In this document: positions 26,095 through 36,384 of the stretch, piece by piece
Layout: the number at the start of each line of letters is the position of its first letter
Position numbering within the stretch: position 1 is the first letter of the stretch
Assembly (NCBI RefSeq): GCF_038592985.1
Contig: NZ_CP151951.1
Coordinates: 1,231,001 to 1,295,000, forward strand
Length of the DNA stretch: 64,000 bases
Direction: 5' to 3'
From: Paenibacillus sp. FSL R10-2782
Lineage (GTDB): Bacteria > Bacillota > Bacilli > Paenibacillales > Paenibacillaceae
The notes under the pieces: generated by a model
The model's database searches: none
Told to the model about the DNA's origin: nothing
What the model saw: only the letters and a program-made list of their open reading frames with translations
Position numbers and translations under genes: made by a program

Positions 26095-26325
26095 GATATA
26101 ACTAATTAGATTCATCAGTAGATCCGACGTATTTTTCAAGTCAAGCTATTGCATAATTATTGAAAAACATTCGCATTCGGCGGACCGTACCGCCTTGAAT
26201 ACGTCACATGTTTTGTCCCCCAATCCTCGTAGTTGTTCTTTGAGTTACCTCTTGTTGCCACTGTCTTCTATTCGGCCGCCTGTATTTCAGGCCAGCATGA
26301 CTTTATAACAGAAAGGTTGCGTTCC

Positions 26326-29300
26326 ATGAGACAGACAGGTTTACCACCCAAACAGGGATTATACGATCCCCAATTCGAAAAAGACGCCTGCGGCATGGGC
26401 TTTGTTGCCCACATCAAGGGAAAACCATCGCACGATATCGTAAGTCAGGCTTTGACCATGCTCGTCAATATGGAGCATCGGGGCGGTCAGGGAAGTGAAC
26501 CGAACTCTGGTGACGGAGCGGGGATCATGATTCAGGTACCGCATTTATTTTTCCAAGAGGAAGCGGAGCGACTGGGCTTCAAGCTGCCAAAGGCTGGACA
26601 TTACGGCGTGGGTATGCTTTTTGTATCCAATGATCCGAAGGTTCGTGAAGTTCATGAACAAAAGCTGAGAGATATTATCGTAGATGAGGGCCAGAATTGT
26701 CTGGGCTTCCGGGATGTTCCGACTTATGACGAAATGCTGGGCAAATCGGCGAAAGCCGCCAAACCGGGCGTACGTCAGGTGTTTATCGGTCGAAGCAGTG
26801 ATTTGAAGGAAGAGCTGGACTTTGAACGGAAACTGTATGTTATTCGCAAACGGGCGGAGCTTGCCATTCGCTATAACGAAGAGGACCAGAACCGTGAGTC
26901 GTTTTATATCCCGAGTTTGTCATGCCGTAAGGTTGTATACAAAGGAATGCTTACAACCGAGCAGGTAGGACAATTTTATCTGGATTTGCAGGATGAGCGG
27001 GTGACTTCGGCAATCGCGCTGATCCATTCCCGTTTCAGTACGAACACGTTCCCGAGCTGGGACCGTGCGCATCCTTATCGTTTTATGATTCACAACGGTG
27101 AAATTAACACGATGCGTGGCAACGTGAACTGGATGCATGCACGTCAGACCCAGTTTGAAAGTGAAGCGTTTGGCGAAGATATTGGCAAGGTAAAACCGGT
27201 CATTAACCCGGATGGTTCAGATACAGCCATGTTTGATAATACGCTTGAATTCCTGTATCTGAGTGGGCGTTCCCTTCCTCATGTAGCCATGATGATGGTG
27301 CCGGAGCCTTGGAACAAGCATGAGACGATGGACCCGAAGAAGCGGGCATTTTATGAGTATCACAGTACGATGATGGAGCCTTGGGATGGACCGGCTGCGA
27401 TGGCGTTTACGGATGGTGTGCAGATCGGAGCAATTCTGGACCGCAACGGCCTGCGCCCTGCGCGTTACTATGTGACCAAGGATGACCTGATCGCCTTGTC
27501 TTCAGAAGCGGGTGTACTGGATATTGCTCCTGAAAATGTACTCTACAAGGATCGTCTCCGTCCGGGACGGATGCTGCTGGTCGATACCCAGGAGGGCCGC
27601 ATCATTTCTGACGAAGAGTTGAAGGAGCGTATCGCTTCCGAGGAGCCCTACCAGGAATGGCTGGATGAGCATCTGGTCAATCTGGATGAGTTGCCTGAAG
27701 CGCTGGAGCAGCCGGAGCCGAAGCATGAGAATGTAAACCAGCTTCAGCTGGCTTTTGGCTATACGTTTGAAGAACTGCGCAAGATTCTGGAGCCGATGGC
27801 GCTCACAGGTGCGGAACCGATTGGCTCGATGGGATATGATGCTCCATTGGCGGTGCTGTCTGACCGTCCGCAGCGTTTATACAACTATTTTAAACAGATG
27901 TTTGCTCAAGTCACGAATCCGCCGATTGATGCCATTCGGGAAGAGATCGTAACGTCCACAGCAACTACGATTGGACCTGAACGCAATTTGCTGCATCCTG
28001 AGCCGGAAAGCTGTCGTCAGATTCGTCTGGATTCACCGGTGCTGTCGAATGAGGAATTTGCCAAAATTCGTCATGTACACCGTCCAGGCTTCAAGTCGAT
28101 GACGATTCCGATCTTCTTTGAAGCGAAGGAAGGCGCAGAAGGCTTGCGTAAGGCGCTCGAAGGGCTGTTTGAGGCGGCTGATCGTGTCATTGACAAGGGT
28201 CATAACATCCTGATTTTGTCCGACCGTGGAGTGGACGCAGAGAATGCGGCCATTCCAGCGCTGCTGGCTGTCTCAAGCCTGCACCACCACCTGATCAAGC
28301 AGGGTACACGCACACGTGTAAGTATTTTGCTGGAGTCGGGAGAGCCAAGAGATATTCATCATTATGCGGTGCTGCTTGGTTACGGCGTGAGTGCGGTTAA
28401 TCCGTATCTGGCTTTCGAAACACTGGATGTCATGATTCAGCAGGGCTTGCTGCGCGGTGTCTCGCATGAAAAAGCAATTAAAAATTATATTAAAGCGGCC
28501 ACTAAGGGTGTCGTTAAAATATTGTCCAAAATGGGTATTTCCACGATTCAGTCGTACCGTGGAGCGCAAATTTTTGAGGCTGTAGGTCTCAAACAGGATT
28601 TCGTTGATCGCTACTTCACCTGGACACCTTCCCGCATTGGCGGTATCGGTCTGGAGGAAGTCACGGTGGAAGCGCTGGCTCACCACAACCGTGCTTTTAC
28701 CGATAAGGACGGCAACGACAAGGTGCTGGATTCGGGCGGTGAATATCAATGGCGCAACGATGGGGAAGAGCATTTGTTTAATCCGCAAACGGTACATTTG
28801 CTCCAGCAGTCGGTTCGCTCGGGGGACTACAAGCTGTACAAGAAATACGCCAAGCTGGTGCAGGGTGAAACTGAACAGCATTTGACGATCCGTTCCATGC
28901 TTCAGTTGAAGCCTGCGGGTAAGTCTGTGCCACTGGAAGAAGTGGAATCCGCTGCATCGATTATGCGACGTTTTAAGACGGGAGCAATGTCCTTCGGCTC
29001 AATCAGTCAGGAAGCGCATGAAGATATGGCGATCGCGATGAACCGTATCGGCGGTAAGAGCAACACCGGTGAAGGTGGGGAAAACCCTGCACGTTTCATT
29101 CCGGATGCCAATGGCGATTCTCGCCGCAGCTCGATCAAGCAGGTGGCATCAGGCCGATTTGGTGTAACGTCGAATTATTTGGTGAACGCTGACGAAATTC
29201 AGATTAAAATGGCGCAAGGCGCGAAGCCGGGCGAAGGTGGACAACTGCCAGGACGCAAGGTTTATCCTTGGGTGGCTGAGGTGCGTGGTTCTACGCCGGG

Positions 29301-30924
29301 CGTGGGACTGATTTCGCCGCCGCCGCATCACGATATTTATTCTATCGAGGATTTGGCAGAGTTGATCTACGATCTCAAAAACGCCAATCCGCGTGCTGAC
29401 ATTAACGTGAAGCTGGTGTCGGAGGTAGGCGTAGGTACGATTGCAACAGGAGTGGCTAAAGGCCGCGCTGACATTATTCTGGTCAGCGGCTATGACGGCG
29501 GTACAGGCGCTTCTCCGCAAGGCTCCATCCGCCATGCGGGTATGCCCTGGGAGCTGGGTCTGGCCGAGACACATCAGACGCTGATGCTGAACAATTTGCG
29601 CGACCGCGTGGTGCTGGAGACAGACGGCAAGATGCTGTCCGGCCGCGATTTGGTGGTAGCTGCGCTGTTAGGTGCAGAAGAATATGGCTTCTCTACAGCG
29701 CCGCTTGTGGCGTTGGGCTGTATTATGATGCGGGTATGCCAAATGGACACCTGTCCGGTTGGTGTTGCTACGCAGAATCCGGAACTGCGCAAAAATTATA
29801 TGGGCGATCCTGCCCATGTGGTGAATTTTATGCGTTTCATCGCAGAAGATGTCCGCGAAATTATGGCGGAGCTGGGCTTCCGCACGATTCAGGAAATGAT
29901 CGGCCGTACGGACTGCCTGGATACCGTGAACGCCGATTCGCACTGGAAGAAGAAAGGCGTCGATCTGAGCTTGCTGCTGCATGTTCCTGAGCTGGAAGAC
30001 GGCAGTGTGCGTTACCGCGTACAACGCCAAAACCACGGGCTGGAAGAAACGCTTGATATGCAGAAGCTCGTACCGATGGCTGCCGGGGCGCTGGAGAACG
30101 GAAGAGCTGTAGAGGCCACTATGCCTATAACGAACGTGAATCGGGCCGTAGGTACGATTCTGGGCAGCGAGGTCACCCGCAAGTACGGAGCGGCGGGTTT
30201 GCCTGAGGATACGATTCGTTTTAACTTCATCGGATCAGCAGGTCAAAGCTTCGGGGCGTTTATTCCGAAAGGCATCACGCTGAGCGTTGAAGGCGACAGC
30301 AATGACTATGTAGGTAAAGGACTATCCGGTGGTAAGGTTATTGTGAAGAAATCTCACAAAGCGACCTTTAAGGCAGAAGAGAACATTATTATCGGAAATA
30401 CGGCTTTGTATGGAGCGACCAGCGGGGAAGCTTATATTAGCGGAATTGCAGGGGAGCGCTTTGCCGTTCGAAACTCCGGCGCACGTATCGTCGTCGAGGG
30501 TGTCGGCGATCATGGCTGTGAGTATATGACAGGCGGACGTGTAGCTGTACTGGGCGAGACTGGACGGAATTTTGGAGCCGGGATGTCTGGAGGCATTGCA
30601 TACGTCTATGATCCTCAGGGGATGTTCCTGAGCCGTTGTAACCTGGAAATGGTGCTGCTGGAAGACGTGGAAGACCCTGCGGAAGCAGCGGATCTGCGCG
30701 GTATGATTCAGCGCCATGTCACACACACAGGCAGCGAAGCGGGACAACGTATTTTGGATGACTGGCAGACTGCGATTCAGCAGTTTGTACGGGTGATTCC
30801 AAAGGATTACAAGCGTATGGTTGAACAGATACAAAAAGAAGAGGCGACCGGTTTGAGCGGGGATGAGGCTCTGCTGGCTGCATTTGAAGCCAATATGCGT
30901 GAATTGGCGCGTGCCGGGGGTTAA
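26326..30924 (+). CDS. gltB: Glutamate synthase (NADPH-type), large subunit
   Basis: A 1532-residue enzyme (called gltA in Bacillus subtilis). It moves the glutamine amide to 2-oxoglutarate. ATG 26326 has GAAAGG 9 bases upstream; a 31-codon 5' extension is open but unlike the family. A short propeptide precedes the N-terminal nucleophile Cys22 in [12 protein letters not shown]. The class II amidotransferase domain (~22-430) is followed by a central domain, the FMN synthase domain with EGGENPARF and [10 protein letters not shown], the 3Fe-4S cysteines in [15 protein letters not shown], and the C-terminal beta-helix. The small subunit gene is not adjacent, and a terminator follows directly. Confidence 0.96.
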   Translation: MRQTGLPPKQGLYDPQFEKDACGMGFVAHIKGKPSHDIVSQALTMLVNMEHRGGQGSEPNSGDGAGIMIQVPHLFFQEEAERLGFKLPKAGHYGVGMLFVSNDPKVREVHEQKLRDIIVDEGQNCLGFRDVPTYDEMLGKSAKAAKPGVRQVFIGRSSDLKEELDFERKLYVIRKRAELAIRYNEEDQNRESFYIPSLSCRKVVYKGMLTTEQVGQFYLDLQDERVTSAIALIHSRFSTNTFPSWDRAHPYRFMIHNGEINTMRGNVNWMHARQTQFESEAFGEDIGKVKPVINPDGSDTAMFDNTLEFLYLSGRSLPHVAMMMVPEPWNKHETMDPKKRAFYEYHSTMMEPWDGPAAMAFTDGVQIGAILDRNGLRPARYYVTKDDLIALSSEAGVLDIAPENVLYKDRLRPGRMLLVDTQEGRIISDEELKERIASEEPYQEWLDEHLVNLDELPEALEQPEPKHENVNQLQLAFGYTFEELRKILEPMALTGAEPIGSMGYDAPLAVLSDRPQRLYNYFKQMFAQVTNPPIDAIREEIVTSTATTIGPERNLLHPEPESCRQIRLDSPVLSNEEFAKIRHVHRPGFKSMTIPIFFEAKEGAEGLRKALEGLFEAADRVIDKGHNILILSDRGVDAENAAIPALLAVSSLHHHLIKQGTRTRVSILLESGEPRDIHHYAVLLGYGVSAVNPYLAFETLDVMIQQGLLRGVSHEKAIKNYIKAATKGVVKILSKMGISTIQSYRGAQIFEAVGLKQDFVDRYFTWTPSRIGGIGLEEVTVEALAHHNRAFTDKDGNDKVLDSGGEYQWRNDGEEHLFNPQTVHLLQQSVRSGDYKLYKKYAKLVQGETEQHLTIRSMLQLKPAGKSVPLEEVESAASIMRRFKTGAMSFGSISQEAHEDMAIAMNRIGGKSNTGEGGENPARFIPDANGDSRRSSIKQVASGRFGVTSNYLVNADEIQIKMAQGAKPGEGGQLPGRKVYPWVAEVRGSTPGVGLISPPPHHDIYSIEDLAELIYDLKNANPRADINVKLVSEVGVGTIATGVAKGRADIILVSGYDGGTGASPQGSIRHAGMPWELGLAETHQTLMLNNLRDRVVLETDGKMLSGRDLVVAALLGAEEYGFSTAPLVALGCIMMRVCQMDTCPVGVATQNPELRKNYMGDPAHVVNFMRFIAEDVREIMAELGFRTIQEMIGRTDCLDTVNADSHWKKKGVDLSLLLHVPELEDGSVRYRVQRQNHGLEETLDMQKLVPMAAGALENGRAVEATMPITNVNRAVGTILGSEVTRKYGAAGLPEDTIRFNFIGSAGQSFGAFIPKGITLSVEGDSNDYVGKGLSGGKVIVKKSHKATFKAEENIIIGNTALYGATSGEAYISGIAGERFAVRNSGARIVVEGVGDHGCEYMTGGRVAVLGETGRNFGAGMSGGIAYVYDPQGMFLSRCNLEMVLLEDVEDPAEAADLRGMIQRHVTHTGSEAGQRILDDWQTAIQQFVRVIPKDYKRMVEQIQKEEATGLSGDEALLAAFEANMRELARAGG

Positions 30925-30946
30925 TGTAGCCCCTCACCAAATTTAC

Positions 30947-31009
30947 TAAAAAAGGGCTTGCTGAATACCGTTGTTAAGATTACGGTGATACCAGCAAGTC
31001 CTTTTTTAG
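30947..31009 (+). terminator. Strong bidirectional-looking terminator after glutamate synthase
   Basis: AAAAAAGGGCTTGCTG pairs with CAGCAAGTCCTTTTTT (one G-U pair), with ACCGT/ACGGT pairing inside the loop. T-runs occur on both strands, although no converging gene is present. Confidence 0.92.
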
Positions 31010-31123
31010 TTCTTTAGAAAATATGATTTATGTCCTTGACAAACGTTATAGTTTCTGACATTACCCCCAAAATGTTTTCCTGAAACGGTAAATATGTTAT
31101 AAAAAGTGTCATTTTTTTTGGAA

Positions 31124-31137
31124 TGTAACCGTTTACG
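31124..31137 (+). promoter_or_regulatory. cre-like site (catabolite repression) before the two-component system
   Basis: TGTAACCGTTTACG matches the cre consensus TGWAANCGNTNWCA at all but the last base. A possible promoter with TTGACA at 31036-31041 lies 80-90 bases upstream, so CcpA bound here would act as a roadblock. The start codon is at 31249. Confidence 0.45.
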
Positions 31138-31248
31138 TTAGAGTTTATGTCTTGTTATTTATTTTTGGATTGGTTATGATTTTTTTAGAGTACACATGCA
31201 AATCTAGTATGCCCATCGTCACTTCAAAACACAGAATAGGGTGACAGG

Positions 31249-32886
31249 ATGAAGTTGAAGAAGTCAGCAGAAGACCAAATGATTTTTTTGTACCGGTATG
31301 TATCACTATCTTTAACATCGCTTGTTTTTCTGTTCGAATCATCCAGATTAATCGCGTGGCAGAAGTTATTACTTATTGTGTTTCTTTTTTTATCTGTTAC
31401 ATTATTTACGTGGATTTACCGCAAGTACAGACTTCATGATATGGTACTGAAATGTTGCATTGCTCTGGAAACCGCAGGGATCATTTTGTTGCTGCTCCCG
31501 ACGGGAGGGATGGATAGTCCGTTCAAATGGTATGTGATTACCCCTATGTTGGTGGCTTGTGCTCACCTTTCTATGAGGTACAGTTGGACGCTCCTTCTTT
31601 CCTATATCGGCTTGGTACTCACATTTTGTTATATCTTTTTTACACCAGGTCAATATTTTTTGTGGGATACGGTGTTACAAAATGCGAATTTATTTCTGGT
31701 GCTGATTGTGACCACGATGGCCATGCAGGTGATCGGTGTTATGAAGAATGAGTTGAAGATGGCGAAGGAGCAAGCTAATGAGACGATGGAACATATTAAG
31801 TCGATTTACCACATCATGGAGACGACTAGCCACAACGAGGCATTAAATCTGGGACAGGTCATCTCGGACTACACGGTTAAGCTGACGAAGCAGAGCCGCG
31901 CATTTTTCTGGCTGGACAGTCAGGAGGAGGATGCGCCGGAGAGTAGTCAGACAGGTTGGACGGTGGAGGAAGAGGAGCAGCTATTCGAGGAGCTGGGGAA
32001 TTATCGTGAGGAATTCAGGGAAGAGCGTGAGCCGTTTTTCAGGCATCTGCCGGAATGGGGCGATTTTCTCATGATCACGGTACCGATGACGACTCGTTTT
32101 GTAGCGACCATCGGACTCAAGCTGGGCCCGGATCAAAGTCTGACGGGAAGACGCTGGCTCGTGCAGCAACTGATATTCCTGGCTGAGCTGAGCGCCGTGT
32201 TTTTAGAGCGCTACGAGCTGGAGCGTATCGAAAATCAGTTGATTGTGACGAATGAGCAGAACCGGATCGCGAATGAAATGCATGATAATGTATCACAAAG
32301 TCTTTTTGGCATTGTGTACGCGACGCATTCACTTCGGCAGACATGGCATGATCAGTCCAAGGAGCAGGTGGAGGAACAAATTGAGCTGATTCAGCAATCC
32401 GCCAATCAGGCAGTGAGAGAGCTAAAAGGAGCCATTCATAGCCTAAGCTCGAAAAAGAGCGGCGGCCCGACTTGGTTAGGAACAGTGAAAAGCCATCTGC
32501 ATACGCTGTCCAAGCTGAACCATGTACAGATTGACTTTGATATTCATGGGGATCATTTTTCACTGCCGTACTTGTATCAAAAGGCTTTGTTTCGTATCAT
32601 ATCCGAAGCCGCAGGTAACGCAATCCGGCATGGGCTGGCGAAGCGGATTGATGTGAAGTTAAAATTGACGCCCCAAGTGATTAGACTGTCTATTCATGAT
32701 GACGGAGTAGGGTTCGAGACGGCGAGAATGGTTGCAGGAGGTGAGGCAGTCAGTGCAGGCAGCGGCCTGGGCATGATGAATATGGAATATTTAGCTCATT
32801 CGATGGGAGGTGAATTTGATATTTCAAGTCGAATCGGAGAGGGGACACAGATCCGATTGTCCATTCCAGTAAATGCTTATGAATAA
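31249..32886 (+). CDS. Membrane sensor histidine kinase, NarL-partner type (HisKA_3)
   Basis: A 545-residue kinase. Residues ~15-165 carry about six membrane segments with no large outside domain, so the signal is probably sensed in or near the membrane. A linker with a weak GAF-like region (residues ~200-320) follows. The dimerisation/phosphorylation site is EMHDNVSQSLFG with H345, and the ATP-binding part has SEAAGNAIRHG, DDGVGF and GSGLGMMNM. The response regulator gene follows at 33102 after a gap holding a dispersed repeat. The EPS operon starts 1.2 kb downstream, so it may be a target. Confidence 0.9.
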   Translation: MKLKKSAEDQMIFLYRYVSLSLTSLVFLFESSRLIAWQKLLLIVFLFLSVTLFTWIYRKYRLHDMVLKCCIALETAGIILLLLPTGGMDSPFKWYVITPMLVACAHLSMRYSWTLLLSYIGLVLTFCYIFFTPGQYFLWDTVLQNANLFLVLIVTTMAMQVIGVMKNELKMAKEQANETMEHIKSIYHIMETTSHNEALNLGQVISDYTVKLTKQSRAFFWLDSQEEDAPESSQTGWTVEEEEQLFEELGNYREEFREEREPFFRHLPEWGDFLMITVPMTTRFVATIGLKLGPDQSLTGRRWLVQQLIFLAELSAVFLERYELERIENQLIVTNEQNRIANEMHDNVSQSLFGIVYATHSLRQTWHDQSKEQVEEQIELIQQSANQAVRELKGAIHSLSSKKSGGPTWLGTVKSHLHTLSKLNHVQIDFDIHGDHFSLPYLYQKALFRIISEAAGNAIRHGLAKRIDVKLKLTPQVIRLSIHDDGVGFETARMVAGGEAVSAGSGLGMMNMEYLAHSMGGEFDISSRIGEGTQIRLSIPVNAYE

Positions 32887-33101
32887 GAGTATTTTGCATA
32901 AATCCCAGGAGCGATTTCAAATCAGCAATACATAGATCGAAACGGTTTAGTTCGTCTATATATTGCACTTTCGAGCGTTGAGAATGGAATTATGCAAAAT
33001 GCTGATAAAGATGTGTGAACATCCTGCAATACAAAATCTGCGGTAACAATCGGATACATAGGGATTATGCAAATCCTGAACTGTAGACAGGAGGCCGAAT
33101 C
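32887..33101 (+). repeat. 40-base dispersed repeat, copy B, in a 215-base gap with inverted ends
   Basis: Bases 32887-32926 match 14770-14809 (36 of 40). TTTTGCATAAATCCC near 32893 is a near-perfect inverted match of GGGATTATGCAAA at about 33060-33072, so the whole gap may be one ~180-base element. It begins right after the kinase stop and ends ~30 bases before the regulator gene. No reading frame of note is inside. Confidence 0.6.
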
Positions 33102-33737
33102 ATGAAAATTGTCATTGTCGATGATCATCCTTTAGTACGGAAAGGACTCGCTGCCGTTATATCCATGCAGCCCAATGTTCAGTTTGCGGGAGAGGCCCAG
33201 AATCAACAGGAAGCACTTGTGGTTATCGAGGAAACTGACCCGGATCTGGTGCTGCTGGACTTGAAGCTTGCCGATGAATCAGGTCTGGATATTATCAAAA
33301 TAGCACGCGGACGCGGGTTCAGAAGCAAATTTATTTTGCTGACATCCTCGTCCACACGAGAAGACTTCCTGAAAGCGGAGGAAGCTTCTGTGGACGGTTA
33401 CGTACTCAAGGAGGCTTTGCCTGAGGAACTAATTTACGCGATTCATCTTGTCAACAAAGGACGCAAATATTATGATCCTGCTATTCTGGAGAACAAGCTG
33501 CGGGAGGATGCGGGCAATCTGACAGACGACCTGACACCGAAGGAAAAGGAAGTATTGGTCGAGCTGGGCCAGGGAGCCTGCAACCGCGAAATTGCATCCC
33601 GATTATTCATCAGCGAATTTACCGTCAAAAAGCATGTCAGTCAGATTTTGGCCAAGCTGCGGCTGGCGGATCGGACTCAGGCAGCGTTGTATGCCAATGC
33701 GATTGGTCTGGCGAAGTACGAGCCAACGAACATCTAG
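33102..33737 (+). CDS. Response regulator, NarL/FixJ family
   Basis: A 211-residue regulator. The receiver domain has the acidic pair in IVDDHPLVRKG, the phosphorylated Asp53 in LVLLDLKLADESG, and a Lys in GYVLKEAL. The C-terminal LuxR-type helix-turn-helix covers residues ~145-205 (TPKEKEVLVELGQGACNREI, FTVKKHVSQILAKL). AGACAGGAGG upstream of the ATG is a good ribosome site. It is paired with the preceding kinase and may bind the direct repeats found at 33915-33946 before the EPS operon; that last point is inference. Confidence 0.92.
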   Translation: MKIVIVDDHPLVRKGLAAVISMQPNVQFAGEAQNQQEALVVIEETDPDLVLLDLKLADESGLDIIKIARGRGFRSKFILLTSSSTREDFLKAEEASVDGYVLKEALPEELIYAIHLVNKGRKYYDPAILENKLREDAGNLTDDLTPKEKEVLVELGQGACNREIASRLFISEFTVKKHVSQILAKLRLADRTQAALYANAIGLAKYEPTNI

Positions 33738-33765
33738 CGTGTGATACGCTGAAGGCGGTGGCGAT

Positions 33766-33807
33766 GGAAAGCCTGTCCGACTGGGCAGTGCGCCCATGTA
33801 GCTTTCC
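33766..33807 (+). other. Nested hairpin after the response regulator
   Basis: GGAAAGC at 33766-33772 pairs with GCTTTCC at 33801-33807, enclosing TGGGC/GCCCA. No T-run follows and no known RNA family was recognised. It lies just upstream of the true terminator. Confidence 0.35.
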
Positions 33808-33837
33808 AGTTCAGTTTATATAGCGAGTAACAGAAGA

Positions 33838-33880
33838 AGCCTCAAAATCACCAGCTTCGGTGGTTTTGGGGCTTTTTTTC
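33838..33880 (+). terminator. Rho-independent terminator of the two-component operon
   Basis: GCCTCAAAATCACC starting at 33839 pairs with GGTGGTTTTGGGGC, loop AGCTTC, followed by T7. It separates the two-component genes from the EPS operon. Confidence 0.93.
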
Positions 33881-33914
33881 AATTTATTTTTCCATAATCA
33901 ACAAAGACTGGTAC

Positions 33915-33946
33915 AAAAGTATACCATGCTGTAGCTAAAAGTATAC
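33915..33946 (+). promoter_or_regulatory. Tandem 22-base-period direct repeat upstream of the first EPS operon
   Basis: AAAAGTATAC occurs exactly at 33915-33924 and 33937-33946, two helical turns apart, 124 bases before the first EPS start codon. The first copy lies in a GGTA..TACC inverted context. This is a plausible activator site. No confident -35/-10 pair was identified downstream. Confidence 0.45.
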
Positions 33947-34069
33947 AATCTCATCCCCCTGTAGTGATGGAGAAAGTGCCGTCAGGTTCCATGTCGTACC
34001 CACAGCAGCTTGTTACAATTAGATCATACTTAAAATAAGAAGAAAAATGGTATGGGAGGGAGGATTTTT

Positions 34070-34813
34070 GTGGAGAAAACCATTTTGGATTATCTGGTCC
34101 TAATCAAAAAAAGATTGTGGCTGATTTCGATTTTTGTCATTCTCTCATGCGTGACGACTTACTTTGTGAGCGACAAGGTCGTGAAGCCGGTCTATTCCGC
34201 CTCAAGTCAGCTACTGGTTAACCATATTTCCGGTAAGCAGGGAAGCAACAATCTGAACGATGTCAACACAAGTCTTAATTTGGTGGAAAGCTACAAGCAA
34301 ATTCTCACTTCACCTAAAATTATGGAGGCTGTCGTAACGATTCATCCCGAATTCGGCTTGACGCAGCAAAAGCTGGCAGAAAAGCTGCAGGTCAAAACCT
34401 CGGATAAAAGTCAGGTCATCGGCTTGACGTTTGAGGCAGGGAGTTATCCACAGGCTGCCGCTGTTGTGAACGCGGTAACCCAGAAATTCGTGCAGACGGT
34501 TCCGGGGCTGATGGAATTGAATAATGTGAAAATCTTGAATGAGGCGGACCCGCGGGCCAATCCTGACCCGACCAATGGCAATCCGCTCATGAATATTGCG
34601 ATTAGCTTTCTCGTATCGCTGATGATTGCACTGGGCACGATTGTGTTTCTGGAAAGCATCAACGGTACGCTGCGCACGGAAAAAGAGGCAGATGCGGACA
34701 TCGGTATTCCAGTGATTGCATCCATCCCGGTCATTCGCAAGAAGGACATCGACGGCGCAGCCGGAAATTCCAAAGAACGGGTAGGGGAGCGTAAATATGC
34801 TGCGATTGAATGA
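34070..34813 (+). CDS. EPS chain-length regulator, Wzz/KapA type (copy 1)
   Basis: A 247-residue membrane protein. GTG 34070 is favoured, with GGGAGGGAGG 7 bases upstream; the ATG at 34052 precedes that site. The first ~45 residues contain a membrane segment (LWLISIFVILSCVTTYFV), followed by the extracytoplasmic Wzz domain (PVYSASSQLLVN, LNLVESYKQILTSP) and a second membrane segment at ~180-200 after NPDPTNGNPL. It sets polymer length and works with the kinase encoded next, overlapping it by 17 bases. It opens the long EPS operon. Confidence 0.88.
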   Translation: MEKTILDYLVLIKKRLWLISIFVILSCVTTYFVSDKVVKPVYSASSQLLVNHISGKQGSNNLNDVNTSLNLVESYKQILTSPKIMEAVVTIHPEFGLTQQKLAEKLQVKTSDKSQVIGLTFEAGSYPQAAAVVNAVTQKFVQTVPGLMELNNVKILNEADPRANPDPTNGNPLMNIAISFLVSLMIALGTIVFLESINGTLRTEKEADADIGIPVIASIPVIRKKDIDGAAGNSKERVGERKYAAIE

Positions 34814-35435
34814 CATGTTGATTACAGAAAGCAATCCTTCATCGTATGTCTCGGAATCCTTCCGTTCTCTCCGTACATACATTCGGCAGCAGGTCATCGG
34901 GCAGACGGACCGCGGGACGGTTCTGCTGCTGACCTCGCCAGAGAGCGGAGCGGGCAAAACAACGCTGATCGCCAACATCGGCGTTTCCTTTGCACAAGAA
35001 GGCAGGAAGGTGGCTCTGGTGGATTGCAATCTCCATACGCCAGCGTTACACGAGATATTCGGATTGGAGAATACCGGAGGTTTATCGGCTTATTTGCGCG
35101 GTGGAGCTGCTTCCAAGTCCATTGTCAGATATGGCGTGCCGGAGTTGTCTGTTATTCCAGGCGGAGACACCTTGCACAACGCGGCTGATTTGCTCGGCAG
35201 TGAACGCATGGTGGAGCTGCTGGAAGAGCTAAAACGCGAATATGACATCATACTGCTCGACTCGGCTCCAGCGCTGAACTATACGGATGCTCGCCTGGTC
35301 GCAAGCTTGACGGATGGTGTGATTCTCGTCGCCAGACACGCCCGGACCAAGCGGGAAGATTTACGCAAAACAAAGCAACTCATGGATCAGGCCGGTGCGA
35401 CACTGGTTGGAATTGTGATGAATCAGGTGAAGTAA
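34797..35435 (+). CDS. CpsD/CapB-type tyrosine-protein kinase (copy 1)
   Basis: A 212-residue cytoplasmic ATPase. Walker A is SGAGKTT with the Lys at residue 54, Walker A' is VALVDCNLHTP, and Walker B is IILLDSAP. It partners the Wzz-type activator encoded just before, as in Gram-positive split bacterial tyrosine kinases. No Tyr-rich C-terminal tail is present: the protein ends LVGIVMNQVK, so autophosphorylation may occur elsewhere or not at all. Compare the second copy at 56789, which lacks the Walker lysine. Confidence 0.88.
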   Translation: MLRLNDMLITESNPSSYVSESFRSLRTYIRQQVIGQTDRGTVLLLTSPESGAGKTTLIANIGVSFAQEGRKVALVDCNLHTPALHEIFGLENTGGLSAYLRGGAASKSIVRYGVPELSVIPGGDTLHNAADLLGSERMVELLEELKREYDIILLDSAPALNYTDARLVASLTDGVILVARHARTKREDLRKTKQLMDQAGATLVGIVMNQVK

Positions 35436-35474
35436 GCAACACCAAAATTCGATGATGCAAGGAGAATGAGTGCG

Positions 35475-36368
35475 ATGACGAAAAGAGTGAAAAAGGCCAT
35501 TATTCCAGCAGCAGGTTTGGGTACGCGCTTCCTTCCTGCAACCAAGGCAATGCCTAAGGAAATGCTTCCGATTATCAATAAGCCCACAATTCAATATATC
35601 GTGGAAGAAGCGATTGCTTCTGGTATTGAGGACATTATTATCGTAACGGGCAAAGGCAAGCGTGCGATTGAGGATCACTTTGACAACGCATTTGAGCTGG
35701 AATCGAAGCTGCTGGAGGACGGCAAGCTGAAGCTTCTGGAAGAGGTTCAGCGTTCTTCGGGAGTAGAAATTCACTACATTCGCCAGAAAGAACCCAAAGG
35801 TCTGGGACATGCGGTATGGTGCGCAAGACGCTTTATCGGGGACGAGCCGTTCGGTGTACTGCTGGGCGATGATATCGTAACAGGTCAGAAGCCTTGCCTG
35901 CGTCAGTTGATGGATCAATATGAGGAAACTCAAAATTCCGTCATCGGTGTACAGCGGGTACCGCAGGAATTCACGAATCGCTACGGCATCATTGAACCGG
36001 ATCAACAGGACGGACGTCTGTACCGGGTAAACAATTTTATAGAAAAACCGGCTCCGGGCACAGCGCCTTCCGATCTGGCTATTATGGGCCGTTATGTATT
36101 CTCACCAAAAATTTTCAAATATCTCGATCTTCAGGAAAAAGGGGCAGGCGGCGAAATTCAGTTGACCGATGCGATCCAAAAGCTGAATCAAAGCGAGCGC
36201 GTATACGCCTACGACTTTGAAGGAACACGCTACGACGTGGGTGAGCGTCTGGGTTATATTTTGACCACACTTGAATTTGCACTCGCTAGTGATGATTTGA
36301 AGTATCCGGTTATAGAAGCCATGCACGAGTGGCTGAAAAAGACCGAGAAAGCAACCACGGCAGGTTGA
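35475..36368 (+). CDS. galU: UTP-glucose-1-phosphate uridylyltransferase
   Basis: A 297-residue enzyme making UDP-glucose from UTP and glucose-1-phosphate. ATG 35475 follows AAGGAGA by 9 bases; ATG 35466 abuts it. The signature [20 protein letters not shown], the site [20 protein letters not shown] and NFIEKPAPG are present. UDP-glucose feeds the initiating transferase and the UDP-glucose dehydrogenase later in the operon. Length is standard. Confidence 0.95.
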   Translation: MTKRVKKAIIPAAGLGTRFLPATKAMPKEMLPIINKPTIQYIVEEAIASGIEDIIIVTGKGKRAIEDHFDNAFELESKLLEDGKLKLLEEVQRSSGVEIHYIRQKEPKGLGHAVWCARRFIGDEPFGVLLGDDIVTGQKPCLRQLMDQYEETQNSVIGVQRVPQEFTNRYGIIEPDQQDGRLYRVNNFIEKPAPGTAPSDLAIMGRYVFSPKIFKYLDLQEKGAGGEIQLTDAIQKLNQSERVYAYDFEGTRYDVGERLGYILTTLEFALASDDLKYPVIEAMHEWLKKTEKATTAG

Positions 36369-36384
36369 GAGGGGGTACGTCAGC

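Noticed and set aside
33740..33830. Possible riboswitch after the response regulator
   Set aside because: Nested hairpins are present, but the sequence does not match c-di-GMP-I, c-di-AMP, T-box or other aptamers I know, and it lies downstream of a stop and before a terminator.
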